NCBI GenBank assembly: GCA_011316305.1
Contig: SAUG01000179.1
Location: forward strand, 1-64,000
DNA length: 64,000 bases
Reading direction: 5' to 3'
From: Rusavskia elegans
Taxonomy: Eukaryota; Ascomycota; Lecanoromycetes; Teloschistales; Teloschistaceae
In this document: positions 10,959 through 24,900 of the stretch, in pieces
How positions within the stretch are numbered: position 1 is the first letter of the stretch
Layout of the letters: each line of letters begins with the position of its first letter
The notes under the pieces: generated by a model
Database searches by the model: none
Told to the model about the DNA's origin: nothing
What the model saw: only the letters and a program-made list of their open reading frames with translations
Program-made: the position numbers and the translations under genes

Positions 10959-13900
10959 TCATTCAAAAATCGTAGTATATTTTCCCAGCAACTCCTTTAC
11001 AATTCTATCCGCTTCCCTCTCGTCTATACCCTGGACAATAACATCTTTATTATTCTCATCATCATCATCATCCTCGCTGTGGTCTACCTTGGCTATGCTA
11101 TTGCCAGTGATGTCCGATGACATCTTTCTTACTGGAACAGGAAAAGAATCTGCTTTGGTTTGCCATTCATGGCTCCAACTTTTGTTGGTTGACGGAAGCA
11201 CAGGTTGATTGGCACTCAGTGTAGTAGGTTCCTGTTGAAGGTGGAAAGGTAGAAATGCATCGGAGCTGGCACTCTTTTGCCGTTCGCGTGTGACGGCGTT
11301 CAAGTCAAAGATCTTTGGCCGTGGGAAAACGGGTGCGCTGTTGATGTACGCCGAATGTTGTTTCTGCGTGGCAGCTGGTTGCTGGGCCTTCAGTCGCTGG
11401 GCCGTTAGCAGATTCTGCTGCTGATCAAGATTTGTCGGATTCGAGTTGTCAATTTCGACACCGAATGCGTGGCCATGACCTGATGAATGGTCGACATGTA
11501 CGAAATCCGCGCTAGGGTAAACCGCCGAATCTTGCAGCGCAGAATTTCTTCTAGTGTGTCGTTCGTATTTCATAGAGTCATCTTGAAAGTCTGTGTTCAT
11601 TTTGTCTCCTTCATCCCAGGGCATGGAAGGGAAGGGAGATTGCGCATCAGCCGTTGCTAAAGACTCAGCTTCCGCGTCTCTGCGAAGGCCACCCCTGTAG
11701 CATCCATCATCACCGGCAGCGTGGTATATGTTGGATGTAGGTTGTACACCACCAATGGGACCCTGGATGATAGACGGATTGGTGCTCAAGCCCGAATCCG
11801 AGTCAGCTATCTGGCCTACCTCGGGCATAGCATCATCTGCAATTCGCGACCCGTAGGTTACCACTTGCACGGTCTCATGCTCATGCTCATGCTCAGTCGG
11901 ACAAAGGTCATTGGCTGGGACGGCGCTTTCGGACTTTGTGATCGTTATGCCGATCGCTTTGGCGTAGTCTAAACATCACGACAATATGTCAGCGTAAGAA
12001 AAACACCGAATATGGAAAACGACTTACGTATTCCACAAGCATCACATAAAGTCCCTGCTCCGTCGGGACCTCGACGCCATCTGGGTGTTTTGGCTGTATT
12101 ACATGCGTGACAGCGCCTTGAAGAAGTAACTCTCTGCTCAATGTTAGCTTAATTGTTTGCTTGGTTGCTTATGACCCACGCCTCCAAGTGTTCTAGCGAC
12201 TCTTCTCACCGCAAACCCTCCACCTCCATCGCGATTATTATGAGAGCCAGCCCCGTCTTCAGCAGTTTGGCTTGATGTTCTGTGTTCATTGTCAGTAGTC
12301 CCCCCTTCCAACAACAGACCCATTCTCTGCTTGCGCCGCAGTGTTCGATGGGGTCCAACAGACGACAGCGATTCCTGTCCATTGGCTGGAAGCGGTACAT
12401 GACAATCTTTCCTCAGAGCAGTTTGATGACTTGAAGTAGTCCCCCTACTCTTGTACAGTCGAGGAGAGGTCATCCCACTTCTCATCGTCTCGTACCCGTC
12501 GACACCGGACTTGTTCCCTAGCTCGTGTTTCGGGATCGTTGAACTCTCAGGCGGAAGCGTCTCGCGATTCCCAGGAGGCATCCCCAATGAGGCTACAGGA
12601 CGTCAACAAGCTTGGCACTGATTGGCGACATATACTTACCAGCATTTTGCGTATAACTCGATATCTTGCCTTTGAGGCTGGCGGCTAAGTAGGTCAGAAT
12701 GGGGTGGAAACTTTTGTGTAGAACGTTATATTACCTGGAAGTCTGGGCCCGGAAAGCTGGACTGTGTTAGGGGTCGTCAGGCTGTGATTTTCATGATTAG
12801 GGGGTCCCTCTTCGTGCCAACCTTTGTCTGCCGCTTGCTGCTTCCAGATGTCAAGCTCTGCTACAAGGGCCTCATCTTCTGCCTCTTTCGCGTCTTTGCG
12901 TTCCCGAAATTTACGCGCAGCTGCGCTGCCCCTCGATCTCTTTTCGTCCATTTGATCGTTCACATCTGGTCTGTCGTTATCCACAGCTGAGCCAGTGGGA
13001 GCTAGACTGTATCAAAAAGTGTTACATGGTTGCGTGACACGCACTCACCAGCAGCCGGTATATCATCTATTTCGTCCGCCCAAGAGCCACCAGTGCCTAA
13101 AGCGATTTAGGAAATACTCCGGAGAATCTTGGTATAGGACGGAGAATTACTTGTGTCATTGAGGACATCCTCCAAGGCGAGTTTCTTGCCGTTTCCTGAA
13201 CCGCTGGGCTGAAGTGGTGCGGCCGCTGCAGATTGAGCCTGCATGGACAAAGTTGTCGGGGAAAGAGGTTGCTGGACAGTACGCTCGAGCACGAATTGAA
13301 GGCCCGGAACGCCCTTGAACAGTATCTTGCGGTGTGTCAAGTCAGTGTAGATCCTCTTCAATGACCGCAAAGACACGTCGGAGCCAGCACCGGCCCTGGA
13401 GATTGAATCTTCAAGAGCTACATGCTCGTGAGCGTACAGATCTTGATATACTTCGTGGACTAAAGGAAGGCCTTCGTAGTCATCTTTCATTATCTGCTTC
13501 CGAATCACCGCTTGGTGCATTTGAATGTTCTGAACCTTCCAACTGAGCTGGATCACGTCGCCGAGGTCTTTGACGATCGGCTTCATCAACAAGAGCTCTA
13601 AATTCTTGAAGCCTCCAGCCTCGCTATCGACAGGCGACTCAGTCGGTGCCAGTACGCCACCACCACGTAGAGACGACTGGCCTGAACTAGATGTAGTGCG
13701 GCCTTCGCAACTCAGGTGTCGATCCCAGGCGTCGCAGTCGGTAGGAATGCATTGACTGCGACTGCTTGCTGGGTCCGTTGAGGTTGTATTTGCGATCAAC
13801 GTGGTTGGTGGAGGCGTAGCTATTAGGACATTCGCCCTGATCGGTAATGATGTTGCCGGATTAGAGAACGGGCTTCGTGTGAGCGTCGACTCTTCATCGG

Positions 13901-14631
13901 TCCTTGAAGAGATCTCGTCAATGGTTTTCAATACCACGGCTTTTGACTTGTCACCGCAGGAAGGGCTTGGTGAGAGGCGTTGTGGCTTAATAGCTTGACT
14001 ACCGTGTTGCTGCATCTGGATTGCAAGGATAGCACCAATGATTTCTCGTTGCTCTACGATGTTTGTCGAGGCTGTGTGGTTACTTCACAGGCTTGAGTTA
14101 GTAGCTCTTCGGACAGAAGCAGCTTCGCAGGAACTCTCACATTTCAGCCATCTTCTTGGAGAAAGCTAAGAGTGTGACCTGTAGCATCAGCATCAAGGTG
14201 CTTTTAGCCTCTCGTAGATCATTCCTCAAGGTATCAATGGACGGCTGAAGGAAGGGCCACTTCAATCTTTCAGACCTGGAGAGCTTGATTTTTCCACCGG
14301 TGAATCTGCTCCTTCCTCGAAGCTGCTCACTTGCTTCTCTTGCCGCGTGTTCAATGTCCTTGAAAATAGTCTCACACATAGCAGCCGATGTTCTGGTCGT
14401 GTCGAGACCGCCCTGACTGAAGATTGTCGTGCCATCATGCATGGATGTTGTAGTCATTAGTTCGCCGAGCTGCTGGAGTACAGCGGAAGTAGAACAAACA
14501 TCATTGCTGATTGAGCTAATACGGTCTGACGCAGTGCTGATTTGAGTTGCAAGTGTGTAGAGCTTAACAGCAATCTGGCTTCCTGCGGCACCGATACCGA
14601 TGATGGACGCTGCAATACTTACACCATCCAT
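10959..14631 (-). CDS. GATA zinc-finger protein with STAND-type N-terminal domain and bZIP-like segment
   Basis: Eight exons: 14631-14141, 14082-13151, 13096-13049, 13001-12735, 12684-12640, 12592-12210, 12133-12028 and 11968-10959, with introns of 47-76 bp; summed length 3,282 nt, 1,093 aa. Residues 1-164 ([19 protein letters not shown]...) match the helical fungal N-terminal domain of STAND/NACHT proteins. A 45-residue segment from about residue 511 ([20 protein letters not shown]) resembles a bZIP basic region running into a coil, but lacks the usual invariant Asn. A class IVb GATA finger sits at about residues 730-755: C-X2-C-X18-C-X2-C in [19 protein letters not shown]...LCDACGIHYAK, split by an intron after the last Cys. 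Then come an EHEHEHE run, an acidic run and a short conserved C-terminal helix. A nuclear transcription factor is the likely role; targets are unknown. Confidence 0.8.
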
Positions 14632-15471
14632 TGTCTAGAGTCTGGGTCAAGATGCGAATTGACAAAATCTTCAGAAGTCTTCACATCACAAACGCTGTAG
14701 CTTCAGATCAAAGACGAGATGAAAGGCAATGACATCCTACGGATGGCAGATGAGTCGGAAATCAATTTGTATTCGGCAGTCTCAAGAAAACCGTTGCAGT
14801 ATCAATCTTTGGAAGCCCAGTACTAGGAGGATCGAAAGAACCTTACCGGCGAGAGGATTTGGAACAGTTGCGTATAGATCAGTTAACAATAACCATTTCT
14901 TGATGTAACATTGAGCAAGGCAGACTTATGAGAAAGCACAGCCTCATTGACTTTGATTGCATGCATAGACGCACGTATCCGCCAACGACTTCTTACCTCG
15001 ATTGACAAGTCTGGTCAGGACCAAAGACAAGGGGACACCATCCCGGTGCCTGTCAAGAATTGGAACACATTCAAGCACTGCGAGTCGAACATGCAGTCGA
15101 TAACAATAATGAGGAGCGAGTCCAAAGGAAGATGCTGCCGCGCTGAGTCAGCAAAATATATTCAATCACTCAAATACTCAATATTGAATCAGAGAACTCA
15201 ACCACTACAACGTACTATTGCACAGGAAACCTGTTCGTTGATCAAGTATCCTACGTCGATATTATCCAGCTGTTGATCCCTTCTTTATTACAGGATAAAC
15301 AAGCGACTTACCATTGCGAATTGCTATGGTTCAATCAAGGTTTTTGCATTCTTAATTGACAGTCATACAGATATGGACAATGCAACACTCTCCTCATGTC
15401 CCCCTAAAAGACGCTCCGATTTGCAAGAACACCATGGACTCGACATGCTCCGCCCTAGATATACGCTCTAT
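14632..15471. other. Intergenic, no gene seen
   Basis: This 840-bp spacer runs between the start of the GATA-factor gene and the stop of the F-BAR/SH3 gene, which lies upstream on the same strand. It would hold the GATA-gene promoter. A 109-codon plus-strand frame at 14,947-15,276 has no family resemblance and no splice partners. Confidence 0.45.
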
Positions 15472-18461
15472 TCAACAGGTCTGCAAGTAGTTGCTTGGGA
15501 CCAGCCCCGGCCGACCATTTTTACCAGTCACCTCGGCCTCCCACCAGCCATCATCTTGCATGTTGAGCACCGCAAGCACGTCGCCCTTGGCAAAGCTGAG
15601 TTCTTCGGGGATGGCTGCGTTGTACAAATACAGTGCTCGTGCTGTATGCCATGTCAGTTCAGAGGTCCGTTGTGATACTCCCAGTGCGCTCTTACCAAAC
15701 TCCAGGATTGGTCTTCCGTCTTTGGTGTATTGTCTACCGTTCGCAACACTGCGACTCCGGTTTCTTGCTCCCGTGTCGTTCGACGGCGGCGCTTGCTGTC
15801 CGCCATAGTACGTCATTGGCCGAGCATTGCTCTGCCCTCGAGCCCTCTGACTGACGACGCCCCTGTTCGAATCATCCGGTGCAAGTTGTAGCTGCATACC
15901 CGCACTGCTGTTCGGTCGTTGTTGTTGCTGCTGTTGCCGCCTATTGCTTGGCGCACATTGCGGTTGAGGTGAAGCCGATCGCCGGATATCATTGGGAGAG
16001 TGGTAGCGTGAACCATGTCCTGCCGTGTACGCTTGATTCCCAGGGCTTGTGTTGGGTGTATGTCTTGGTTGTGCTCCGCCGTTGGGATTGGGGCTTGCGC
16101 TCCGCATGTGTTTCTGCCCGTCGTACCCTGGTCGAGGGCTGGTGCTCCGCATTGGCAGCGGCGAGGTCGCTCGGGGAACATCACCACTGCCTCGAGTCCC
16201 GGGACGGGAAGATCCATACATGTCTTGGTTCTGCCCGACATAGTTCCGCGTGGTTTGCTTCATCTGGGCTGAGGTGAATGCGGGCTTCGGAAGATCAAGA
16301 CGTCGCACTGGTTGCTGGTCATGGTAGGATGGCGGTGGTGTGCCTCGTTGGCCCGCAGACAAGTCACTCGTCATCCCCGGACCAGGCGTGGCCACTCCTG
16401 CGTAGCGATCTGCCGACATACGCACCGATGATTGCTTGCCAACGCCCTTGAGGTCCGCTAGTGCCTGTGCGATAGGATCCAGCTCCTTGGTCGGAGTAGT
16501 TGCCGCCAGCTTGTGACGGTTCTTATCTGGCGACGCAACATCGAAGACGTTGGGCCCAACATTCAGTTGAAAATTCGCGCGGGGATCCACAGGCTCGGGT
16601 GAAGGCTCGTTCTGGAAATCCCTCGTCTGGATGCCTTGGCCAGAAGGACGAGTTGGACTGGTATTGTTACTTGCACCAGCACGGGCTGGAGCGCCCCAAG
16701 TGTTGCGAGACGTTGGAGTCGTCATCGTTGAATGGTGCTGACCCTCTCGTCCATCTTTCTCGTGTTTACTCTTTCGACGAAACGGGCTATTGCTGAAGAA
16801 TCCACTACGCTTTTTCTGTACCTGCTTTATCGGGCTCATTGAGGGGATGTCTTGCTTGAAAGGAGACTGCTGGCCACTTGGTGGTTCCTGGCTTGAGAAT
16901 GAGGTAGGGTTGGAATATTCGCTCTGCGAGTCTCGACTTGACGGACGCATTGGACTTGCTGCAGAGCTACGGTCCGACGGCGGCGCAGTACGACAGAACA
17001 TCGTCATACCATTCGTGGGAAACTCATTGTGTGGAACAGCCGGGAGGTCGTCAATCTTATGCTGATATGGGGCTTGTGTCTGAGGTTGGCCTCGATAATC
17101 GATGATAGGAGGAGGTTGATGTCCCGCTTTCTGAGGAGTCACCGTTACTTCTCGACTGGGTGGCGTATGGGCTTGCAAATGACCCATCTTGACGGCCAGA
17201 TCGGACTGAGGATCATGGTGTGATTCGTAAGTCGATGGCTGAGGCGACGACGTTCGGAAGGCCGGATTCAATGTCCGCTGAAATTGAGCCACCGAATAGT
17301 TGTCATCGTCCGATGTTTCTGAGGCAGTATCGTTCAGGTCGCCACGACAGAAATTGACATATTTGGGAGGATCAGGTATCTCTTGGCCGGTCCCTCGCTC
17401 TTGGATGAAACTACTAATGTCCTTCTCGACCTCACAGCTTTCCAGTGAGAGGCGCATCTTCTCACAAGACTGAGATATGTCAGCACCGTCATCGGGATGT
17501 CGACAGTCCCACATACAGCATCATCGCTCACGCAAACCGTCGAGGCCACGTTGGCAAACGTCCACAGGCTACTTTTCGTGAAGTCGAGCCGCTCTTCTTC
17601 TAGGTCTTGGAATTTCTGGCGGATGTTAGTGTTCGGATTCACGCAGTCAGAAGTGCCGGACGGACATCACAAGCGGCTTTCCAGTCTCTATTCCATCGAC
17701 CGGTCGTTTCTTCGAGCGCCTTCACCGTCGCTTCGTACTCATTGCTGGTCGAAGCGAGCTGAATTTGCGTCTTTTCCATCTTAGCTTTGTTTTTCCTTTC
17801 TTCCTGTCCCATGACCATATGCCCTTGTGCAAGGTAGCCTTTAATCTTGAGGCAGTCTTGCTCGTACTTGTCTCTTGACTAGACTCGGGTCAGTCCAGAG
17901 CCTTGGTCAGGCATAAGTCGCCTTGGACGAACCTTATTTACGGATTGCGTCTGCTGCTGCTTGATTTTGTACAATTTTTCGACGCCCGCTTGGACGATCT
18001 TTCTTCGCTCCTTCATACCACCAGCAAAAGCCGTCAGCGGCTCTTCTAGCTCGCTCTTCATCTGCGCTGCAATGCCCTGGTGCGCTTTCCCCATTGACTC
18101 GACCTCTCCTCTGACGACGTCCAGCGAGGCTCGCAGCGTGCCAGTTTCCGACGAGCCCAGTGGTTTGCGACATAATGTCAATAACTTTCGCGAGTACTCG
18201 TCTTCGATAGCCGCCCGTGCTAGGGAGGTCAGTTGCAGTTGTGGACTGGCATTGGGGTTGGTTACTATTGTAGAAGGCTTTGAGTTCATCACAGGTCACC
18301 TTGGCGTTGTGCATGCGCTCGAGCAATGGCTGGACTCCTGCCTCATCTTTGCCCCAGAAGTTGTTCGCAACTGCCAGCGTGAGTCAACGTCAGTGGCGAC
18401 CGGGAGACTCGGACATACAAGACATGGCCACCGTCGGGCCTTCCGCAACGGTGCCTGGCAT
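15472..18461 (-). CDS. F-BAR and SH3 domain protein, Cdc15/Imp2/Hof1 type
   Basis: Seven exons: 18461-18419, 18370-18266, 18219-17933, 17878-17666, 17615-17517, 17469-15696 and 15641-15472, giving 896 aa. The 14-codon first exon joins to SFANNFWGKDEAGVQPLLER, the canonical start of the Cdc15-family F-BAR domain, which continues through the first five exons as a charged helical bundle (to about residue 270). A long Ser/Pro/Gln-rich linker follows, with a polyglutamine tract. The last exon encodes an SH3 domain (ARALYLYNAAIPEELSFAKG...DDGWWEAEV...GLVPSNYLQ). The last intron is 54 bp, so unspliced mRNA stays open; ILEF joined to ARALYLY fits the family better than the read-through. Relatives bend the plasma membrane at the contractile ring and recruit formin and septation factors, so a cytokinesis/septum role is likely. 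Confidence 0.9.
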
Positions 18462-18911
18462 GATGCCGTCTGCAGCACAACTTTCTGCAAACACAATAGG
18501 CGCGTCACTGTTTTTGCTGTGATGCCGGCGGTACTTCCTTTGGATAGACCCTATGTAGATTGATCGAAGACGAAGCTGCCAATCTTCGCAACACTGGTGA
18601 TTGAATAATGTCTTTGTGCCATTCGACGTATTTACCCCGAAACGACCCGTTGCGTGGGGCAACGTAAGAAGCTAATCTGTGCTGGGACTAAGAGCTGTGT
18701 GTATAACACGAACCCTACATGTCTTGGCGGGACCCTGGTGAAGTGCTTCAATTTGTAGCCGCATCGACGTCGAACCTCGAACCTCCATCACGATTTACAC
18801 ATCTTTCACAGCTCTCGTCCCATCCATACCTTACCTCACCCCGATAACACCCTCACAAGCAAGACTTCACAACATCCGGTCCGGGTTCCTGCCAATGGTC
18901 GTATATCCTAG
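18462..18911. promoter_or_regulatory. Divergent promoter region, F-BAR/SH3 gene / NOT1
   Basis: A 450-bp head-to-head spacer between two start codons. It includes C- and T-rich stretches just before the NOT1 start, typical of fungal promoters and 5' UTRs. No specific site is claimed. Confidence 0.4.
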
Positions 18912-21900
18912 ATGACCTTCCCTCCCCCACACCCTGCAGCTCAGAACTCCATTGCTTCTGGAACCACCAAGACTTCGGGCGTGCGACAACTGAAGTCGCA
19001 GCAGTCGGCTTGGGGCCTGCCTCCTCCCGGTACTTCTGCCCGTCGTGGTCTCACTCCTTTGTCCACCGATCTTGGCTCATCTTCGCTTGAAACCTTGAAC
19101 CACCCTGGCCCCAACACCGCCTCTTCTTCGCCTTTCACCTCCACTTTCTCCTCCATCCTAAGCTCTTCAAGCCGCAGTAACACCAATCGAGCAGCCTATT
19201 CTGCGTCCCCCAACTCAGCATATCCACCGCTCCAATCTGGATCTCAACAGGCACAGGCGACCCCATCGCTTCTATCGCCAAGGTCACGAGCCATCACGCC
19301 CTCCTCAACTTCCAACTTACCGTCCTCCGCCGCGGTTTCGTCCGCCGCGTCTCACGGAGGAGGTGGTACCGGTGGCGGTGGGGGAGGCTCCCGCAACCAG
19401 ACCTTTTCCCCGTCTCTGTCCCAGCCGAATCTCAGCTCGCCAACCAGCAACACCTTTGATCGATCAATATTGCAGGGCTCGGCTACCTCTACCTCGGTCC
19501 TGGGCGGGTCGTCGTCAGTATCGAAGATTGTGGTGACTCAGGTTTTCATTCTGCTCGGGTCAATAACGGAGAAGGAAGGTAAGGCCAAGTGGGAATCCCA
19601 GGCGGAGGCGATCCGAAAGGTATAACGCTCCAACTCTTGCATTTCTGGCCGAAGCTATAACGCTGATACCTTCCAGCTCGTCGAATCAAACGGCATGGAC
19701 GTTTTCGCAAAATACTTTCGCCGCTTGCTGTCAGGAAACTCACCGCAGATTTTCCCGGGCATCAGTCGAAATGTAGAAAATCCAGGCAACTATCAATTGT
19801 TGGTGCAAGAGATGGAAAAAATCACTCAGGATCCCTTACAAGCCTCGAAGATTGCAGAAATTATAGACACCTCCGAAGGCGACATATATCGTGACTTTGA
19901 CTTGGGAACTTTTATGGAGCATTTCAAACTTGATCCGCTTGCAAAGACATTGTTAGCCTCGGCATTCCTGCATGTGTCGAAGACTGACCTCAACACTAAA
20001 GGTGCGCTTCACAAATGTTCAACAGAGCTGCCTTCACTAACGATCACCAGCTGGGGGGATTCTGTCGCAGACGTTCGCCCCACTTGTGCAAACCATCGCA
20101 AATTCTCAGGATGTCGATGTCGATGTTCCAGCTTCCTTACTTGCAACATGTGCCTTCAAATACTTGACAGATCTACCCCATCGATACCGGTCAGCAGCCG
20201 ACAGAAATACCGTACATGAAGCGTTCCGCGCTCGATACCCGATTCACGATTTCCCAGCACAACCTCTCATCGTGCGATCAACCCTGGCGCTCGTCGATGC
20301 TATGGAATCAGGCTACGAACTCGCTCAAGAAATCCACAAGTGCGGGCCACGGGCTACTGCTAGCATTGAGGCTGCAAAAGAGCTCCTAGCCAGGTGTCCC
20401 GAGCATCAGCTCAATGAAAGCCAGATATCTAATGCGTTGCTATACCTTAGCCTTACACCAGAACGGCAACAGTATTCTCCTGCAAACTTTGTCTCGGCCA
20501 GTCAAGAGCATCTTGAGCAACAAATACATTGGCCGAGTGTCGTGCGTGGATTTGACCAAAAGGGATTGGTCATCAGTGGTGCACAGTTTCTCTCACTCTA
20601 CAACGCATTGCTACCCATAGCGCAGACTGACGCGACTTTCGATATTCAAACACTATGGAATGGGCGCTGGCAAAATCCTTCAACTCAACTTTACTTCGTT
20701 CTGGCTTTCGTGTCGTTGTCAACATCGGATCTAGATGCCATGACAGTACCCGAACTCCTGCCTGCTTATGATCCCCGTGATTGTTTGGACGGACCAGAAG
20801 AGGCATTGCAATACATTGAAGAGGCGCAGCGGGACACAAGTATATCACTCGACGCGATCACCATCATCGTTGATTTCACCATCAGCGGCCAATGTGACTC
20901 GTCAGGTGAAGAGATGCATGCTATCGAAGAGATACTAAGAGGCCCCAAAATAGGGTTTCTCCTATGTTCCTCGATTGGGCTTCCGCAAATCCAAAGGGAC
21001 AGCCACGATGCCTTCATGGAAGAGCTCCTTATACACACGCTGAAAAGAGAATACTCGACGTACAGCTTTACTCTACATTCTTTATGGAAGCAGGACAGGA
21101 GCTGGCTCGCGACAAAGCTGAACAGGGTCCATAGCAGGGAGCCGCTATACCTGCCTCTAATTCTCGATCACGCCCAACAACACGGATGGCTCGATGACTT
21201 GCTGACGCTTATGACACTTTTCGCCATCGACCTAGCTGCACTGGCCCACCGCAGAAATGTGATCGATCTTGACCAATGGGCCCAAAACAAGCTGCAGCAA
21301 CAGCATGGCATCTTCGTCGAGCACCTTATGCGGTATCTTACAGTCAAGTACGAAGATGAGCAACGGATCGCTCGCCGAGAGCAGCCCAGCCCTCGTACTA
21401 TCCCACTTGCGATCAAAACAGTCGTCGCCATGCTGAATATCCTCGATGAATTTGCAATTGGCAGATCTGAACAAGTCACAGCACTTGAGCGTCAATGCAT
21501 ATCGGCGTACCCACGAATCATGATTTTCGAACCCGAAATGGATGAAAGTGCAGACGATGAGTATGAGAGCAACAGGCTGTCAGAAACCACAGATGCGGAG
21601 ATGCAAGAACTTTACAAGAGAATGTACAGTCGGGAAATGGAGGTCGAGGATATTGTTCACGAAATGAAGACCTTCCGGGACTCAGGTGATCCAGCAAAGA
21701 GGGATTTGTTTGCATGTATGGTCCACGGACTCTTTGATGAATTTGCTTGCTTCAGCGACTACCCCAACGAACCACTCGCAACCACGGCTTGCCTCTTCGG
21801 CGGAATCATCCGGAATCATCTGATCTCTGGGGTGGCGCTTCGGGTTGGCCAAAAGATGATCTTGGAAGGCGTCCGCGATTATAACACACACGACAGCATG

Positions 21901-24900
21901 TACAAATTTGGACTTCAGGCTTTGTTGCACATGAAGCAAGCACTAGAGGAGTGGCCGAACTACTGTGCTGAGCTAGCTGCGATTCCTGGCCTGCATGGCA
22001 CCGATGTTCACCCCCGTCTACTCGAAATCCTCAGCGGACAAGATACTCAGGACAGGCTCAGCGCGGATGCCAACGGCCCGAATGGACTTCCGGACGGACT
22101 CGCCTTGTCAAATGGTGAGATTGATGAGTATCTGACTCCAAACATTCAGTTTAGATCAGTACATGCGGATCCTCCCATACTCGCCCACCATGAAGAACCA
22201 GACGAGAGCATTCAAGAGAAGGTGGTGTTCTTCTTCAACAACGTATCCGAGCAGAATCTCGCCTCCAAAGTTCAGGAGTTGCAGCAAGCCCTGCCGGAGC
22301 GGCATCGGCATTGGTTTGCATATGTCTTGGTAGAACAGCGCGCCAAACTCGAGCCGAATCTGCAACAACTATATCTGGATGTGCTGAAGCTGCTTGGCGA
22401 CAAGTCGCTGTGGGGTGAAGTCCTTCGTGAGACGTATATCAGTGTCCAGAAGATGCTCAACGCCGAGTCGACGATTCAGTCGTTGAACGAACGGAAGAAC
22501 CTCAAGAATCTAGCATCCTGGCTGGGCTCGTTGACGATTGCGCGCGACAAGCCGATCAAACACAAGTACATCGCCTTCAAAGATTTCCTCATTGAAAGCC
22601 ACGAGTCCGACAGACTGGTCATTGCTATCCCGTTTGTCTGCAGCGTGCTGATACAAGCCAAGAAATCCGTCGTCTTCAAGCCTCCAAACCCGTGGACGGT
22701 CGACATCCTTCGAGTCCTGGTGGAGTTGTACCGATTTGCGGAGCTGAAATTGAACCACAAGTTCGAAATCGAGGTGCTCTGCAAGGAGTTGGATGTCAAG
22801 CACACCGCGATTGAAGCATCGACGGAAATCAGGAGTCGACCTCTGCAGGAGGAAGAGCTATCTGGGGCCATCACGTCGGAAACTCTCGATGGCTTTGAGG
22901 ATCTGACAATCAACAACATGAACAGGAGCGTCCGTAGCGCTCGCTTCTCCCCTGCGACCATCGCTTCAACCCTGCCCGACTTCTCTAGGGACCTTCGCTT
23001 CCCGCCATCTTCTGGCAGTCCGGCCACTCAAGCACGGCTGCGTGAGATTGTCCAAGCGGCAGTACAACGTGCCATTCTTGAAATCATTGCTCCGGTGGTC
23101 GAGCGTTCGGTGACCATTGCAGGCATCGCAACCAGGAACCTCATCCACAAGGATTTTGCTCGGGAAGAGGACGAAGATCGGATTCGGAAAGCTGCTCTAC
23201 AGATGGTACGACAACTGTCCGGGAGTCTTGCTCTCGTCACTTGCAAAGAGCCATTACGGATGAGCATGAACAACTACATTCGGGTGGAACAGTCCGACCT
23301 CCCTGAACACGTCATCCCGGAGGGCGCCGTCCTGATGTGTGTCAACGACAACCTTGACATTGCTTGCGAGATTGTTCAGAAGCAGGCGGAAGAACGCTCC
23401 ATGCCGGAGATCGAGGCTCATATCGAGGCTGAGATCGCGACTCGGCGTCAACACCGTGCAGACCACCCGAACGAACAGTACATTGGCCCTGCGTATAACG
23501 GATGGTCTCAATTCATTCCGGACCCATACAAGGTAGCGCACGGTGGGTTGAACCAGGAACAAATGAACATCTATCTGGACTTTGCTCGCCAATCTCGTGG
23601 GCCCCCTGGCCATGCTCAGACCCCGTCGGCAGACAGCGGGCGACAGCTTCCGGATGTTTTGCAAGAAGCTTTCGCCGCCGTACCGAATCTTCCCATACCT
23701 GCGGAGCCACCGCATCTCACACAACAACACCACCAGGCTGGGCGGATGCTCCCTCCACCCCTACCTAGCTCAGGGACCCAGGCACAGACCAATGGCTATT
23801 ATGAGCCGCGATCGATCCAGGACAGAGTGCAAGATCTCCTTGAGCGCATCATTCACCTTGCGCGAGAGAGGCCGGAGAAGTCGTTGAAGGAGCTCAATCC
23901 GAAAGGGTCTTTAGTGAATGCCATCAATCAGATGTGGGAACTCATCAAGTTCACACCCACACAGTCGGAGAATGTAGCCTGGACGAGCGCCAGCATGGCT
24001 TGCCTCGCGCTGTATCAAGACAGCAGCAATCTACTCGAGATCGACGTGCTGGTGCAGCTACTTGACAAGCTGTGCCAGCACTCGAGCAGCATCTCCAAAG
24101 AAGTCGTGACCGGCTTCTCCAATCAAGAGGACGACAAGGTGCTCAACGCCGCCGTCACCATTGCTTTACTCGAAGTCGGTCTTCTGGATGCGCGCCAGGT
24201 CGACGCGGCATTGGCACGGCTTCTTGCGGATCGACGAGAGGAGGCGGTTCAGGCTCTATCGGATATTCTGGATGCTTTGCTGCTAAACGATCACCCGGTC
24301 ATCCTCCGGGCGGATTTCGCCAACAGCCTTAGCGAACTTGGGCATTGGCTTTCCGTAGACGCCGAGTTGGAAATTGCTGCGGATCTGGTGCACCGACTGA
24401 GAGACTGGGGCGCCCCAGAGATTGTGCCCTTCGAGCCGGACGAGCGTTCTAGCATCAAGGAGTACCAGCTCGTATATACTTTCCGGGAGTGGCTTACGCT
24501 GTGCAATCATCCCGGTTCGACGGAGAAGATCCTCGGCACCTTCATCTCCCAGTTGCACCAGAAGCAAATCCTCAATACACCCGAAGACATGGGGGTCTTT
24601 CTCCGCATCTGCATTGATCTTGCCGTCAACTATTACGAAAACGAGGAAGGTCTGGGAGCGAATGATGCATATTCGACGGTCGATGCGTTGGCCAAGCTTG
24701 TTGTCCTACTCGTCAAGCACCAGGGCGAAATCGACGGGGCTGTCAAGGCGAGCAAAGCCAGCTATATGGACTCGCTCTTGTCTCTGATCATCCTGGTCCT
24801 CAACAATCACCACGTGATGCGTGGAGAGCAATTCAATCAGAGGGTCTTCTTCCGCCTTTTCTCCAGCATCCTTTGCGAATGGAATGATCTTGCCCAACAC

